64,000 nucleotides of DNA, taken from Gudongella oleilytica (GTDB lineage Bacteria > Bacillota > Clostridia > Tissierellales > Tissierellaceae). Location of the stretch: the NCBI RefSeq assembly GCF_004101785.1, contig NZ_CP035130.1:248001-312000 (forward strand), in the 5' to 3' direction. The translations under genes were made by a program, and so were the position numbers. Below the pieces are notes generated by a model. The model had not been told where the DNA came from. It was given only the letters and a program-made list of their open reading frames with translations, and did no database searches. The stretch's first letter is position 1; every line of letters begins with the position of its first letter. Below, in pieces: positions 33,627 to 42,712 of the stretch.

Positions 33627-34601
33627 TTGAGGGAAGCTATGTTCTACACCAATAAAGGTGAAAATGTAATCTGTAATCTTTGCCCTCATCATTGCAGATT
33701 GGGGGAAGGGCAGAGAGGGAGATGCGGAGCCAGACAGAATATAGGCGGCAAGCTATATTCTCTGAATTACGAGAGGGTAACGGCATACAACTACGATCCT
33801 ATTGAAAAAAAGCCACTGTATCATTTCTATCCTGGAAGTACAATATTTTCCTTTGGGAGCTACGGCTGTAACCTCGGTTGTGACTTCTGCCAGAACTGGC
33901 AGATAGTTACTGATCATAACAGCTTTGTGGAAGCAACTACTGAAGACATTCTCGACCTTGCAAAGGTCAGAGGATCCATTGGGATCGCCTACACCTACAA
34001 TGAGCCTACCGTTTTCTATGAATTTGTTTTGGACACAGCAAGGAAAGCAAGAGAGGAAGGGCTATTTAACGTCCTCGTCACCAACGGCTATATCAACAGG
34101 GAACCCCTGGAGGAACTATTGCAGTATATAGATGCAATGAATATCGATCTGAAGTCGTTTACAAACGAGTTCTATCAGAGCATTTGCAGGGGGACTTTGG
34201 AGCCTGTTCTTGAAACCATAAGACTTGCAGCTAAAAAAACGCACGTTGAGCTGACGACACTTATAATTGATGGAAGGAACAGCTCGAAAAAGGAGATGGA
34301 GGAGCTTTCAGGCTTCATAGCATCGATTGACCCCGGTATACCATTTCACCTGAGCAGATATTATCCAAACTACAGGATGAAGGATCCGCCCACATCTGTC
34401 TATACTCTCACTGAGCTTAAAAAGACAGCGGAGAAGAAATTAAAGCATGTCTATGTTGGGAATGTTCTGGGATATGACAATGATACTTACTGCCCGGAAT
34501 GCAGAAAACGTTTGATTGGAAGGTTCCCGCAGATCCGGATCGAAGGAATGGTGGAAGGACGCTGCAGTCAATGCGGCTACAAGGTTCCAGGAAGATTTTG
34601 A
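33627..34601 (+). CDS. AmmeMemoRadiSam system radical SAM enzyme
   Basis: A 324-residue radical S-adenosylmethionine protein related to pyruvate formate-lyase activating enzymes. The cluster motif is CNLGCDFC (C-x3-C-x2-C) in FGSYGCNLGCDFCQNWQI. An N-terminal cysteine group (CNLCPHHCRLGEGQRGRCGAR) and a C-terminal zinc-ribbon-like pair (CPEC..CSQC) flank it. The TTG at 33627 lies nine bases from the aggag site, whereas ATG 33618 abuts it. It forms an operon with the fused B-A gene, and by genome context acts with it on an unknown substrate. Confidence 0.9.
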   Translation: MREAMFYTNKGENVICNLCPHHCRLGEGQRGRCGARQNIGGKLYSLNYERVTAYNYDPIEKKPLYHFYPGSTIFSFGSYGCNLGCDFCQNWQIVTDHNSFVEATTEDILDLAKVRGSIGIAYTYNEPTVFYEFVLDTARKAREEGLFNVLVTNGYINREPLEELLQYIDAMNIDLKSFTNEFYQSICRGTLEPVLETIRLAAKKTHVELTTLIIDGRNSSKKEMEELSGFIASIDPGIPFHLSRYYPNYRMKDPPTSVYTLTELKKTAEKKLKHVYVGNVLGYDNDTYCPECRKRLIGRFPQIRIEGMVEGRCSQCGYKVPGRF

Positions 34602-34677
34602 TTTCCGGGATTTTGAGTTTCTGCAAAAAAAGTTTACAAATGCTAAAATAATAGTTTATTTATATTAAAGGATGCGC

Positions 34678-34683
34678 TATAAT
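34678..34683 (+). promoter_or_regulatory. -10 element before the decarboxylase gene
   Basis: TATAAT within an AT-rich leader. The -35 region (TTATTT-like) is poor, so the promoter is only tentative. Confidence 0.4.
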
Positions 34684-34728
34684 TATACCGTTGTTAACAC
34701 CGAAAAATTAGGAGGCTGATCGTGGGAG

Positions 34729-36144
34729 ATGAAAACACCCGTATTTGATGCATTGAAGAACCTGATGGAGGAAAACTCAGTATCCTTCCATATGCCCGGA
34801 CACAAGGGGAAGAATACACTTATTAATTGGGGAGACTATATACCGTATATAGATACTACCGAGGTTGAGGGCATGGACAACTTGCTTGAGCCCAGGGGCA
34901 TAATCCAGGATTCCCAGGACTATGCAGCTGAGGTTTTTGGTTCAAAGGCTACCTATTATGCCGTAAATGGATCTACAGGTAGCATTTACATTGCTCTAGC
35001 TGCAATAACTAAGCCGGGAGACAAGGTTCTCATTCAGAGGAATTGCCACAAGGCCGTTTATAACGCCCTTATACTAAACAGGATCCAGCCTGTATACCTG
35101 TATCCAAACTACAACGAGAATCACAATGTCCTTACCGGTCTATACCCGGAGGATGTCGATGAGGCTCTGAAAGCTGATCCTGAAATAAAGGCAGTGGTAA
35201 TTACCTATCCAAACTACTACGGTGTTTGCTCAGACCTTAAGTCCATTGCTGACATAGTCCACAAGTACAACAAGGTTTTGATGGTAGACGAAGCCCATGG
35301 TCCTCATTTCACATTTAATGACAAGCTTCCCGTTTCGGCTCTTAAGGCGGGCGCAGACATAGTGATCAACAGTACCCATAAGACATTGCCAAGCTTTACT
35401 CAGACATCAATGATCCATGTAGGTACTGACAGGATAGACCTGAACAAGCTGAGAGACAGATATCAGCTTTATACCACGACAAGCCCATCTTATCTGTTCA
35501 CTCTTTCAAACGAGCTGGCAGTTTCCTACATGGACAGCCAGGAGGGGAGGGAAAGACTTGAGTGGAGCATAAAAAAGGTAGATGAAGTAATAGAAAGACT
35601 TAATAAGATCCCAAGGGTGGAGGTATTTACCGGAGACCCTGATGATCCAACAATATATTCAAAGGACAATACGAAGATACTAATAACCATAGATGGTATT
35701 AGAGGCTCCATGGTGAAGAAAAAGCTTAGGACAGACTACAACATAAGACTGGAAATGGCTGACTTCTATTATGCCCTTATCCTGACCAGCCTAATGAATG
35801 ACGACGATGACTATGAGAAAGTGATCGCAGCAATAGAGGACCTGGCAAAGAATGCTCCCTACGAGGAAATAAACTGGGTAAACGTCAAGATGCCGACTCC
35901 TAAGATAATAATAAGACCGGCTGATGCGTACTATGGCAAGAAGGAACAGGTAAAGCTGAAGGATGCAATAGGCAGAGTATCAGCCGCGCCAATAATTCCT
36001 TATCCACCGGGGATCCCATTGATAGTCCCTGGAGAGGAGATAACTCAGGAGATATATGAGCATGTATTATTCCTTATGGACAATGGCATTGAGATAGTAG
36101 GACTTATGGGCAAGGAAAAGGACAACGTAGTAGTAGTCGAGTAA
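34729..36144 (+). CDS. Orn/Lys/Arg decarboxylase-family PLP protein
   Basis: A 471-residue fold-type I PLP enzyme of the short Firmicutes group (SpeA/YaaO-like, lacking the N-terminal wing domain). Motifs: SFHMPGHKG near the start, VNGSTGSIYIAL for the phosphate site, MVDEAHGPHF, and the Schiff-base lysine in INSTHKTLPSFTQT. C-terminal domain has AAPIIPYPPGIPLIVPGE. The likely reaction is decarboxylation of arginine, lysine or ornithine toward polyamines; substrate cannot be fixed by eye. The gene heads a chain that runs into tmk, as in many Firmicutes. Confidence 0.9.
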   Translation: MKTPVFDALKNLMEENSVSFHMPGHKGKNTLINWGDYIPYIDTTEVEGMDNLLEPRGIIQDSQDYAAEVFGSKATYYAVNGSTGSIYIALAAITKPGDKVLIQRNCHKAVYNALILNRIQPVYLYPNYNENHNVLTGLYPEDVDEALKADPEIKAVVITYPNYYGVCSDLKSIADIVHKYNKVLMVDEAHGPHFTFNDKLPVSALKAGADIVINSTHKTLPSFTQTSMIHVGTDRIDLNKLRDRYQLYTTTSPSYLFTLSNELAVSYMDSQEGRERLEWSIKKVDEVIERLNKIPRVEVFTGDPDDPTIYSKDNTKILITIDGIRGSMVKKKLRTDYNIRLEMADFYYALILTSLMNDDDDYEKVIAAIEDLAKNAPYEEINWVNVKMPTPKIIIRPADAYYGKKEQVKLKDAIGRVSAAPIIPYPPGIPLIVPGEEITQEIYEHVLFLMDNGIEIVGLMGKEKDNVVVVE

Positions 36145-36157
36145 GGAGCTGCATAGC

Positions 36158-36793
36158 ATGAGTGGATTATTCATAACTCTGGAGGGTCCCGACGGATCCG
36201 GTAAATCAACGATGATAGGCCTTATCGGTCAATATCTTAAGGAACAGGGCATAGAACATGTCATAACCCGGGAGCCGGGGGGCACTGCCATTGGAGAGAA
36301 AATCAGAGGGATAATAATAGACAGGGAGAATATAAACATGGGACCTGAGACTGAGGCATTGCTGTTTGCTGCGTCCAGGGCTCAGCATGTCCACGAGAAG
36401 ATACTGCCCGCCGTTGAGGAGGGGAAGGTAGTGGTATGCGACAGATTCCTGCTTTCAAGTCTGGCATATCAGGGAGTTGGAAGAGGCCTGGGGATCCAGG
36501 AGGTAAAGGCAGTAAATGAATTTGGATTGAGGGGAATGACCCCTGATCTTATCCTTTTCTTCCATGTGGATCCTGAGGTTACACTTTTGAGGAAAACCAA
36601 GGAAGGCGGGGACAGACTGGAGGAGGAAGGCGGAGTCTTCCACAGGGAGGTTTACGAGGGCTACATGACCCTCCTGAGAATGTATCCGGATAATGTCGTT
36701 GTAATAGATGCAGAAAAATCAGTGGAAGAGGTATACGCCCAAACTATTGCGGCACTAACAGAGGTGCTGAAGTCGAAGGAGGAAACGCTATGA
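36158..36793 (+). CDS. tmk: Thymidylate kinase
   Basis: A 211-residue kinase converting dTMP to dTDP. P-loop GPDGSGKST (residues 9-17), TREPGGTAIGEKIR, and CDRFLLSSLAYQG in place of the common DRY, plus the LID region near RKTKEGGDRLEEE. It starts 13 bases after the decarboxylase and its stop overlaps darA by 4 bases. Confidence 0.95.
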   Translation: MSGLFITLEGPDGSGKSTMIGLIGQYLKEQGIEHVITREPGGTAIGEKIRGIIIDRENINMGPETEALLFAASRAQHVHEKILPAVEEGKVVVCDRFLLSSLAYQGVGRGLGIQEVKAVNEFGLRGMTPDLILFFHVDPEVTLLRKTKEGGDRLEEEGGVFHREVYEGYMTLLRMYPDNVVVIDAEKSVEEVYAQTIAALTEVLKSKEETL

Positions 36794-37116
36794 AGCTTAT
36801 AGTTGCAATCGTTCAGGATCAGGATGCGCCGGGAGTTATAGAGGAGCTGATGGAGAAGGAATTCAGGGTGACGAAGCTGGCATCCACAGGCGGCTTTCTT
36901 AAGGCTGGGAATACAACACTGTTAAGCGGTGTTGAAGACGATGAGGTAGATAAGGTGATCAAGGTCATCGAGGACAACTGCAGAACCAGAGAGATAACTA
37001 CCTCACTTCTTACGGTTTCAATGCCCGGCGATACCTATATCCCATACCCTCTGGAGGTCAAGGTGGGAGGAGCAACTGTGTTTGTACTTGATGTAGAGAA
37101 GCATGTAAGGATATAG
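36790..37116 (+). CDS. darA: PII-like cyclic-di-AMP receptor (DarA/PstA family)
   Basis: A 108-residue PII-fold protein with the family signature TKLASTGGFLKAGNTTLLSGVEDD and the C-terminal TVFVLDVEKHVRI. The B-loop region (residues about 68-90) is present, so it matches the usual cyclic-di-AMP binding receptor. It overlaps tmk by ATGA and is followed by a shorter paralogue. Confidence 0.9.
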   Translation: MKLIVAIVQDQDAPGVIEELMEKEFRVTKLASTGGFLKAGNTTLLSGVEDDEVDKVIKVIEDNCRTREITTSLLTVSMPGDTYIPYPLEVKVGGATVFVLDVEKHVRI

Positions 37117-37128
37117 GGGGTCATTCGT

Positions 37129-37410
37129 ATGAAGCTGATTGTAGCCATCATAGACGATGAGTTTTCAGGCAAGGTGGTTAAGGCACTGATGGCTGAAAAA
37201 ATACGAGCCACTAAGCTTTCATCCACAGGCGGCTTTCTTAGCTCCGGGAATACCACTCTTCTTATAGTCGTTGAAGATGACAGGGCGGATGAAATCACTG
37301 AACTGATAAACAGGCATTGCAAAAGCAAGAGGATAAAAAACGGCACAGAAGAGGTCACAGTGGGAGTTAACCTGTTTGTAATGCCGGTTTCGGGATACGA
37401 AAGGATATAG
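37129..37410 (+). CDS. Second, shorter DarA/PstA-like protein
   Basis: A 93-residue tandem paralogue: TKLSSTGGFLSSGNTTLLIVVEDD, then a loop shortened by about 15 residues (KSKRIKNGTEEVTVG), then LFVMPVSGYERI. The glycine after the NTTLL strand (SGVEDD in copy 1) is replaced (IVVEDD), and the terminal phenylalanine is in FVMPV. Ligand binding may differ from copy 1. The two probably form separate trimers or a mixed one (inference). Confidence 0.85.
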   Translation: MKLIVAIIDDEFSGKVVKALMAEKIRATKLSSTGGFLSSGNTTLLIVVEDDRADEITELINRHCKSKRIKNGTEEVTVGVNLFVMPVSGYERI

Positions 37411-37413
37411 CCT

Positions 37414-38394
37414 ATGGATTACACTAATATATCAGGTCATAAGATCGCAGTAGAGGGATTGAAGAGAGCTGTCAAAAACGGTAATATCAGCCACTTTTAT
37501 ATATTTGAGGGCGAGGAAGGCCTTGGGAAAATGACTATTGGAAGGGTTTTTGCTAAAACCCTTCTTTGCTTGCAAAGAGGAGAGGAGCCATGTGGGTCCT
37601 GCAGCAGCTGCCGCAGATTTGAGACAGGCTCTCACCCGGATTACCTGGAGATCAGACCTGAAAAGGGCATGATAAGAAAGGGGGAGGTCGAGGGGATAAT
37701 CCACACAATGACTATGTCTCCCTTCGAGTCGGAGAGAAAGGTCATATTGATGGATGAGGCCCATCTTATGAATAAGGAAGCCCAGAACGCACTCCTTAAG
37801 ACCCTTGAGGAGCCGCCTGTCTATGCTCATATTATTCTTGTGACCTCGAGTCCGAAAGACCTTTTGCCTACCATAAGGTCCAGAGGTCAGAACATAAGAT
37901 TTTATCCCTTAGACAGAGCTGCGGTAAAAAAGATTCTATTGGAGGAGTATGGAGCAGACCGGTATAATGCCGACTTTCTTGCCGATTATTCCAAGGGCTC
38001 TGTTGGAAGAGCTATAAAACTGCTTCAGGACGAGGAGTTTTTCAGAGACAGGGAATGGGCCATAACTCTTATAGAATCTCTCTTGAAGGGAGAGAAGCAG
38101 ATGGTATTCAGTTCCTCTGAGGAATTCGCAGAAAGGAAGGACCGGATACTCCAGATACTTGACATTTTTTTGCTGTGGTTCAGGGACCTGCTCTTATACA
38201 AGGCCTCCGCTGACAGCAGCCTTATCGTCAACAGGGACAGGCTTAAATTGATATCAGAACAATCCGCTCTGGATTTTGAAAGAATTAATGGTATAATAGA
38301 GAAGATACAGAATACCATTTACAATGTTCAGATGAATGTGAATTATCAATTGTCCATAGAGACAATGCTGCTTAAAATACAGGAGGAGTTTTAA
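37414..38394 (+). CDS. holB: DNA polymerase III subunit delta'
   Basis: A 326-residue clamp-loader AAA+ subunit. Modified P-loop GEEGLGKMT, zinc-binding CLQRGEEPCGSCSSC, KVILMDEAHLMNKEAQNALLKTLEEPP and the sensor motif TIRSRGQNIRF. In the usual Firmicutes order it lies between darA and ricT; its stop overlaps the ricT start by one base. Confidence 0.93.
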   Translation: MDYTNISGHKIAVEGLKRAVKNGNISHFYIFEGEEGLGKMTIGRVFAKTLLCLQRGEEPCGSCSSCRRFETGSHPDYLEIRPEKGMIRKGEVEGIIHTMTMSPFESERKVILMDEAHLMNKEAQNALLKTLEEPPVYAHIILVTSSPKDLLPTIRSRGQNIRFYPLDRAAVKKILLEEYGADRYNADFLADYSKGSVGRAIKLLQDEEFFRDREWAITLIESLLKGEKQMVFSSSEEFAERKDRILQILDIFLLWFRDLLLYKASADSSLIVNRDRLKLISEQSALDFERINGIIEKIQNTIYNVQMNVNYQLSIETMLLKIQEEF

Positions 38395-39281
38395 TGGTTC
38401 GAGTAGTTGGAGTTAGGTTTAAAAAGGCCGGGAAGATATATTATTTCGACCCCGATGTCATAGAGGTTGCACATAACGATTTTGTAATTGTCGAGACTGC
38501 AAGGGGAATCGAGTTCGGTCACGTGGTAATAGGGCCAAGAGATGTTCCTGAGGAGGAAATAATCCTCCCGCTTAAGAAGGTTTTAAGGCTTGCGACCGAC
38601 GAGGATTTCGAGGTACATAGAAGCAATAGGGCAAAGGCGAAGGAGGCTATCGAGACCTGTCAAAGGAAAGTTGAGGAACATGGTCTTGATATGAAGCTGG
38701 TGGATGTGGAGTATACCTTCGACAACAACAAGGTAATATTCTACTTTACAGCAGACGGCAGGATCGATTTCAGGGAGCTGGTAAAGGACCTTGCAGCCAT
38801 TTTTAAGACAAGGATCGAGCTCAGACAAATCGGAGTGAGAGACGAAGCAAAAATGGTAGGAGGAGTCGGCCCATGCGGACAAGTTGTGTGCTGCGCCAAG
38901 TTCCTTGGAGAATTTGCGCCTGTATCAATAAAAATGGCCAAGGAGCAAAGCCTGTCACTGAATCCCACCAAGATATCAGGTCTTTGCGGGAGGCTTATGT
39001 GCTGTCTGAAATATGAGCAGGATACGTATGAGGAGCTTCTTAAGACAATGCCTTCTGTTGGTGCCATTGTTATGACGCCTCAGGGCAAAGGAGTAATAAT
39101 CGACACATATACCCTTCTTCAGAGAGTGAAAGCCAAGGTAAGGCTTAAGGACGGTACCGAGGATATATTCCAGTTCCAGGCGGATGAGATAAAGGCCACA
39201 GGGAAGTTTGATCCGGCGTATCAGAGATACGGCGACAAGCACGACGACGAGCTTCTGGAGGATTTCAGGAGTCTGGAATAG
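38394..39281 (+). CDS. ricT: PSP1/RicT (YaaT) family regulator
   Basis: A 295-residue protein with the PSP1 C-terminal domain and the cysteine pattern GPCGQVVCCAKFLG and ISGLCGRLMCCLKYEQ. In Bacillus, RicT with RicA and RicF forms an iron-sulfur complex that influences RNase Y and sporulation phosphorelay. Neither partner is in the window. Translational overlap with holB. Confidence 0.92.
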   Translation: MVRVVGVRFKKAGKIYYFDPDVIEVAHNDFVIVETARGIEFGHVVIGPRDVPEEEIILPLKKVLRLATDEDFEVHRSNRAKAKEAIETCQRKVEEHGLDMKLVDVEYTFDNNKVIFYFTADGRIDFRELVKDLAAIFKTRIELRQIGVRDEAKMVGGVGPCGQVVCCAKFLGEFAPVSIKMAKEQSLSLNPTKISGLCGRLMCCLKYEQDTYEELLKTMPSVGAIVMTPQGKGVIIDTYTLLQRVKAKVRLKDGTEDIFQFQADEIKATGKFDPAYQRYGDKHDDELLEDFRSLE

Positions 39282-39296
39282 ACACTATTTTTCTAT

Positions 39297-39528
<232 letters not shown>

Positions 39529-39552
39529 TACTTATTTGAGACAATGCTAAAA

Positions 39553-39575
39553 AGACCCGAACAAGGGTCTTTTTT
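39553..39575 (+). terminator. Rho-independent terminator
   Basis: AGACCC (39553), loop GAACAA, GGGTCT (ends 39570), T-run. Confidence 0.85.
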
Positions 39576-39604
39576 CATACATATATTTCGGAGGAATGAT
39601 ACCT

Positions 39605-40318
39605 ATGGAAAGACTGGATAAGGTGCCAGGGACACCATATGAAATAATACAGGATAAAAAGCTGTTTTCCTATGGAGTAGATGCCATACTTCTATCCTAT
39701 TTTGCAGAGCCCAAGGGAATTGTAATGGACCTTGGGACAGGGACCGGGATAATTCCCTTAAGACTTGCTGATCACCCCAGAATCAAAAAGATATATGGGG
39801 TAGAGCTCCAGACAAATGTGGCAGAAATGGCTGAAAAAAGTGTATACTTAAATAAACTGGAGAATAAGATCAGGATATTGAACGAGAATATCAAAGAGCT
39901 TCCGGGGAAGTTCCCGAAGGCATCTATCGACACCATCATAACAAATCCCCCTTATATGAAGCCTGGCGCTGCCCTTGTAAATCCGGAGGAGAACCACGCA
40001 ATCTCAAGACATGAGCTGGCCTGTACTCTCGAGGATATAATGAGAGTTTCCAGCTGGCTTTTAAGTCCATTAGGGAAGCTTTACATGGTACACCGGCCAA
40101 ACAGACTCGTCGATGTATTATACGCGATGAGAACCCACGGGATCGAACCAAAGCTGATGACCTGGGTATACCCAAAGCCTGGAAAGCCAGCCAATCTGTT
40201 CCTTATTGAGGGAGTAAAGGGAGGCAGGATGGATTTTAAGTATGGGGATCCCATTACGGTATACGGGGTAGACGGAAAATACACTGATCAGATAAGCACT
40301 ATATACGGAAGCAGGTGA
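39605..40318 (+). CDS. trmN6: tRNA1(Val) (adenine37-N6)-methyltransferase-like
   Basis: A 237-residue class I methyltransferase: SAM motif MDLGTGTGIIPL, and NPPY (ITNPPYMKPGAAL), characteristic of N6-adenine methylation, then the YPKPGKPANLFLIEG block of the TrmN6/YabB group. ATG 39605 is nine bases from ggagg, whereas ATG 39596 is too close. Overlaps rsmI-side sequence; next gene begins 5 bases after its stop. Confidence 0.88.
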   Translation: MERLDKVPGTPYEIIQDKKLFSYGVDAILLSYFAEPKGIVMDLGTGTGIIPLRLADHPRIKKIYGVELQTNVAEMAEKSVYLNKLENKIRILNENIKELPGKFPKASIDTIITNPPYMKPGAALVNPEENHAISRHELACTLEDIMRVSSWLLSPLGKLYMVHRPNRLVDVLYAMRTHGIEPKLMTWVYPKPGKPANLFLIEGVKGGRMDFKYGDPITVYGVDGKYTDQISTIYGSR

Positions 40319-40323
40319 TCGAT

Positions 40324-41151
40324 ATGGAACAGGGAATATTATATGTTTGTCCAACCCCTATCGGGAACCTTGACGATATTACCCTCAGAGTGCTCGATAC
40401 TTTAAGGTCTGTGGATATTATTGCCGCAGAGGATACAAGACATACACTGAAGCTGTTAAATCATTTTGACATCAAGAAACAGATGACAAGCTACCACGAG
40501 CATAATATCCGTGAAAAAGGTCCCTTAATAGTGGATATGCTTCAAAACGGGAAATCTGTTGCGCTGGTTTCCGATGCGGGGATGCCTGGGATATCTGATC
40601 CAGGAGAGGACATCGTAAAGCTATGCGTAGAGGCAGGAATACAGGTCATGGGGCTTCCAGGACCATCGGCAGCCCTATTGGCTCTTGTTGTTTCCGGGCT
40701 TTCAACCGACAAATTCGCATTTGAAGGCTTTCTTCCTTCAAAATCAACAGACAGGATAAAGGCTCTTGAAGGGCTTAAAACCGAGGAAAGAACCATAATA
40801 TTCTATGAAAGTCCCCACAGACTTCTTGACAGCCTAAAAGATATGTCATCCGTCCTTGGAAACAGAAGGGCTTCCCTTTCAAGGGAGCTTACAAAGAAGT
40901 TCGAGGAAACCATAAGAGGTACGCTGGAGGAGCTTTTGTCTGTGGCACATGAGAGACAGCTTAAGGGAGAAATGGTGATAGTGGTCCAGGGCGCTGAAAA
41001 AGGTGAGCAGGAGGAATTCGACATAGCGGCTATGCTGCTCCAGCTGCTTGAGAATGGCTATTCAAAAAAGGATGCGATAAGGTTTGTATGCGAGAAGACC
41101 GGAGCTCCAAAGAACCAGGTATACTCGGAGAGTCTGAGGCTAAAAAAATAA
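40324..41151 (+). CDS. rsmI: 16S rRNA (cytidine1402-2'-O)-methyltransferase
   Basis: A 275-residue SPOUT-unrelated tetrapyrrole methylase-fold enzyme: LYVCPTPIGNLDDITLR at the start, AAEDTRHTLKLLNHF, LVSDAGMPGISDPG and LPGPSAALLALVVSGL. It modifies C1402 in the decoding centre of 16S rRNA. It is placed after trmN6 as in many Firmicutes. A long symmetrical terminator follows. Confidence 0.95.
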   Translation: MEQGILYVCPTPIGNLDDITLRVLDTLRSVDIIAAEDTRHTLKLLNHFDIKKQMTSYHEHNIREKGPLIVDMLQNGKSVALVSDAGMPGISDPGEDIVKLCVEAGIQVMGLPGPSAALLALVVSGLSTDKFAFEGFLPSKSTDRIKALEGLKTEERTIIFYESPHRLLDSLKDMSSVLGNRRASLSRELTKKFEETIRGTLEELLSVAHERQLKGEMVIVVQGAEKGEQEEFDIAAMLLQLLENGYSKKDAIRFVCEKTGAPKNQVYSESLRLKK

Positions 41152-41185
41152 TAAAGCACTCAGGATAGCCTAAGTGCTTTATTAT
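41148..41185. terminator. Bidirectional terminator
   Basis: ATAATAAAGCACT-c-AGG and CCT-a-AGTGCTTTATTAT form a long stem around ATAG, between convergent rsmI and the AbrB-like gene. Confidence 0.85.
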
Positions 41186-41189
41186 ACGG

Positions 41190-41432
41190 TTATTTTTTTG
41201 TCAGCTCCTTAATACAGCCCGGGCATACGTTCTTGCCCTTGAAATCCTTGATCCCCTTAGCTTCGCCGCAGAAAATGCATGACGGTGAGAATTTTCTAAG
41301 GATGACCTTATCCTCGTCAACAAAGATCTCCAATGGATCCTTGACCTGGATATCCAGAGTCCTTCTAAGCTCTATGGGTATAACCACTCTACCCAGTTCG
41401 TCGACCTTCCTCACAATACCTGTGGATTTCAT
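41190..41432 (-). CDS. AbrB/SpoVT-family transcriptional regulator
   Basis: An 80-residue protein: N-terminal swapped-hairpin DNA-binding domain (STGIVRKVDELGRVVIPIELRRTLDI) and a C-terminal zinc-finger-like part with CIFCGEAKG and CPGC. The start at 41432 follows gggaggtgg. Longer frame to 41468 has no site. AbrB-like proteins control transition-state genes; targets are not visible. Confidence 0.88.
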   Translation of the reverse strand: MKSTGIVRKVDELGRVVIPIELRRTLDIQVKDPLEIFVDEDKVILRKFSPSCIFCGEAKGIKDFKGKNVCPGCIKELTKK

Positions 41433-41543
41433 CAAAGCCACCTCCCAATTAGGTTTGGTAAAAACCATGGGATTATGCTACCATAGATGTCAAAAAAAGT
41501 CAATATACTGCCAAGCGATATCTTGCTAAAGCGAGGGTTGAAA

Positions 41544-42530
41544 ATGGATTCTATCAACAAAGAATTAAGTAATTTACTTGAAAAAGTAAACAGTGAAATC
41601 CAAAAAAAACAAAAATCAGTCATGGATGGTGACAAAATCAAACTGAAAAGCTTCATGGACTCTGAGATCGGGAAGATCAAAAAGATTGAAAAACTAAGCA
41701 GCCTGGAGCTTCATAATATCCACTCCAAGGGAGGTATATCGGGAGTAGACGGCTCAGTCAACAGAGCAGGTGGGAGCTATCCACATTTTATAGAGCTTTA
41801 CCAGGGACTGGCAAAGTCCACCGTATTTAGAGACAACCCCATTTTCATTTCAGGAGTGTATACCCCTATCCTCAGCGAGGAGAAGGAAGACCCTCTGACA
41901 GGTGAAACAGATTTGCGGGAGGAGCAAAGGAACATCCGTCTGGCAACGATAGAGGTGGAAGCGGCCATTGGGAGCGTAAGGGAGCATAAGCCCTATGCCA
42001 TAATGATGGACGGAGGGCTTATACGCTACAATATCTATGCAGGGGACGCATGGTCAAGGCTTGTGGAGCTTTGTGAGGCCACCGGCACCATACTTATGGG
42101 AGTCATAAAGGATATAAAAACCTCGGCAGTAGGTGAGAGGCTGAAGGAGCTGGATGGCAGGATCGAGGGAGTCCTCTATGACAGGGAGCTTCTTTTCGGG
42201 CTCCTTGAATACGGGGAGTTCATCCATATAAACGAAGACATAAACAGAAAAGAACCAAAGGGCTACAGCTCGGGATTTTTAAGGAGCTCGCTATATCCAA
42301 TGGTAATAGGCATAGATATAATCGAAAGCCAGTCTCAAAAGCTTGAGGAAATGGCAAGGCTTGTATTGACCCTTACTCCTGAGAACAGCAGAGGAGTACC
42401 CTTGTGGCTCGACATTGTAGACAAGGAGGTCAAGATCTCCGACGATATGATGAAGGCTCTTATGGAGCGCTACCTGGACAGGGGGATCTATGAGAGGTAC
42501 TTCGTGTCGGAAAGGGATAAGAGGAGTTGA
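41544..42530 (+). CDS. nurA: NurA domain 5'-3' nuclease
   Basis: A 328-residue protein with the NurA fold. The conserved aspartate in ISGVDGSVN and a second acidic site near YAIMMDGGLI are metal-binding candidates, and YLDRGIYERYF closes the domain. NurA works with the HerA helicase in DNA end processing in archaea and some bacteria. Here herA follows at 43213 but is separated by a GIY-YIG gene and repeats. ATG 41544 is preceded by gcgaggg, a modest ribosome site; an upstream frame from 41487 is possible. Confidence 0.85.
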   Translation: MDSINKELSNLLEKVNSEIQKKQKSVMDGDKIKLKSFMDSEIGKIKKIEKLSSLELHNIHSKGGISGVDGSVNRAGGSYPHFIELYQGLAKSTVFRDNPIFISGVYTPILSEEKEDPLTGETDLREEQRNIRLATIEVEAAIGSVREHKPYAIMMDGGLIRYNIYAGDAWSRLVELCEATGTILMGVIKDIKTSAVGERLKELDGRIEGVLYDRELLFGLLEYGEFIHINEDINRKEPKGYSSGFLRSSLYPMVIGIDIIESQSQKLEEMARLVLTLTPENSRGVPLWLDIVDKEVKISDDMMKALMERYLDRGIYERYFVSERDKRS

Positions 42531-42712
42531 CAATTGACAATGGACAATGGACAATTGACAATTAGAAGCGTTATGCGGTAGTAGGGGATAGGAACTGGGG
42601 ACCAGGGGTTAGGTTTATGTCATTCCGACCTTCTCTTTCCTGTCATCCCGACCTTCTCTTTCCTGTCATCCCGACCGGAGTGGAGGGATCTCATCTTTTA
42701 AGGAGAGTAATC
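42531..42712. repeat. Repeat cluster left of the GIY-YIG gene
   Basis: CAATTGACAATGGACAATGG units at about 42531-42560, then a 23-base tandem unit TGTCAT(t/c)CCGACCTTCTC repeated from 42616, and at 42664-42693 a copy in inverted orientation of the hairpin element found at 42993-43021 (26 of 29 positions equal to its reverse complement). Confidence 0.8.

Noticed and set aside
42617-42712. Longer GIY-YIG protein starting in the repeat
   Set aside because: The added residues only translate repeat DNA, and GTG 42713 has a good ribosome site.
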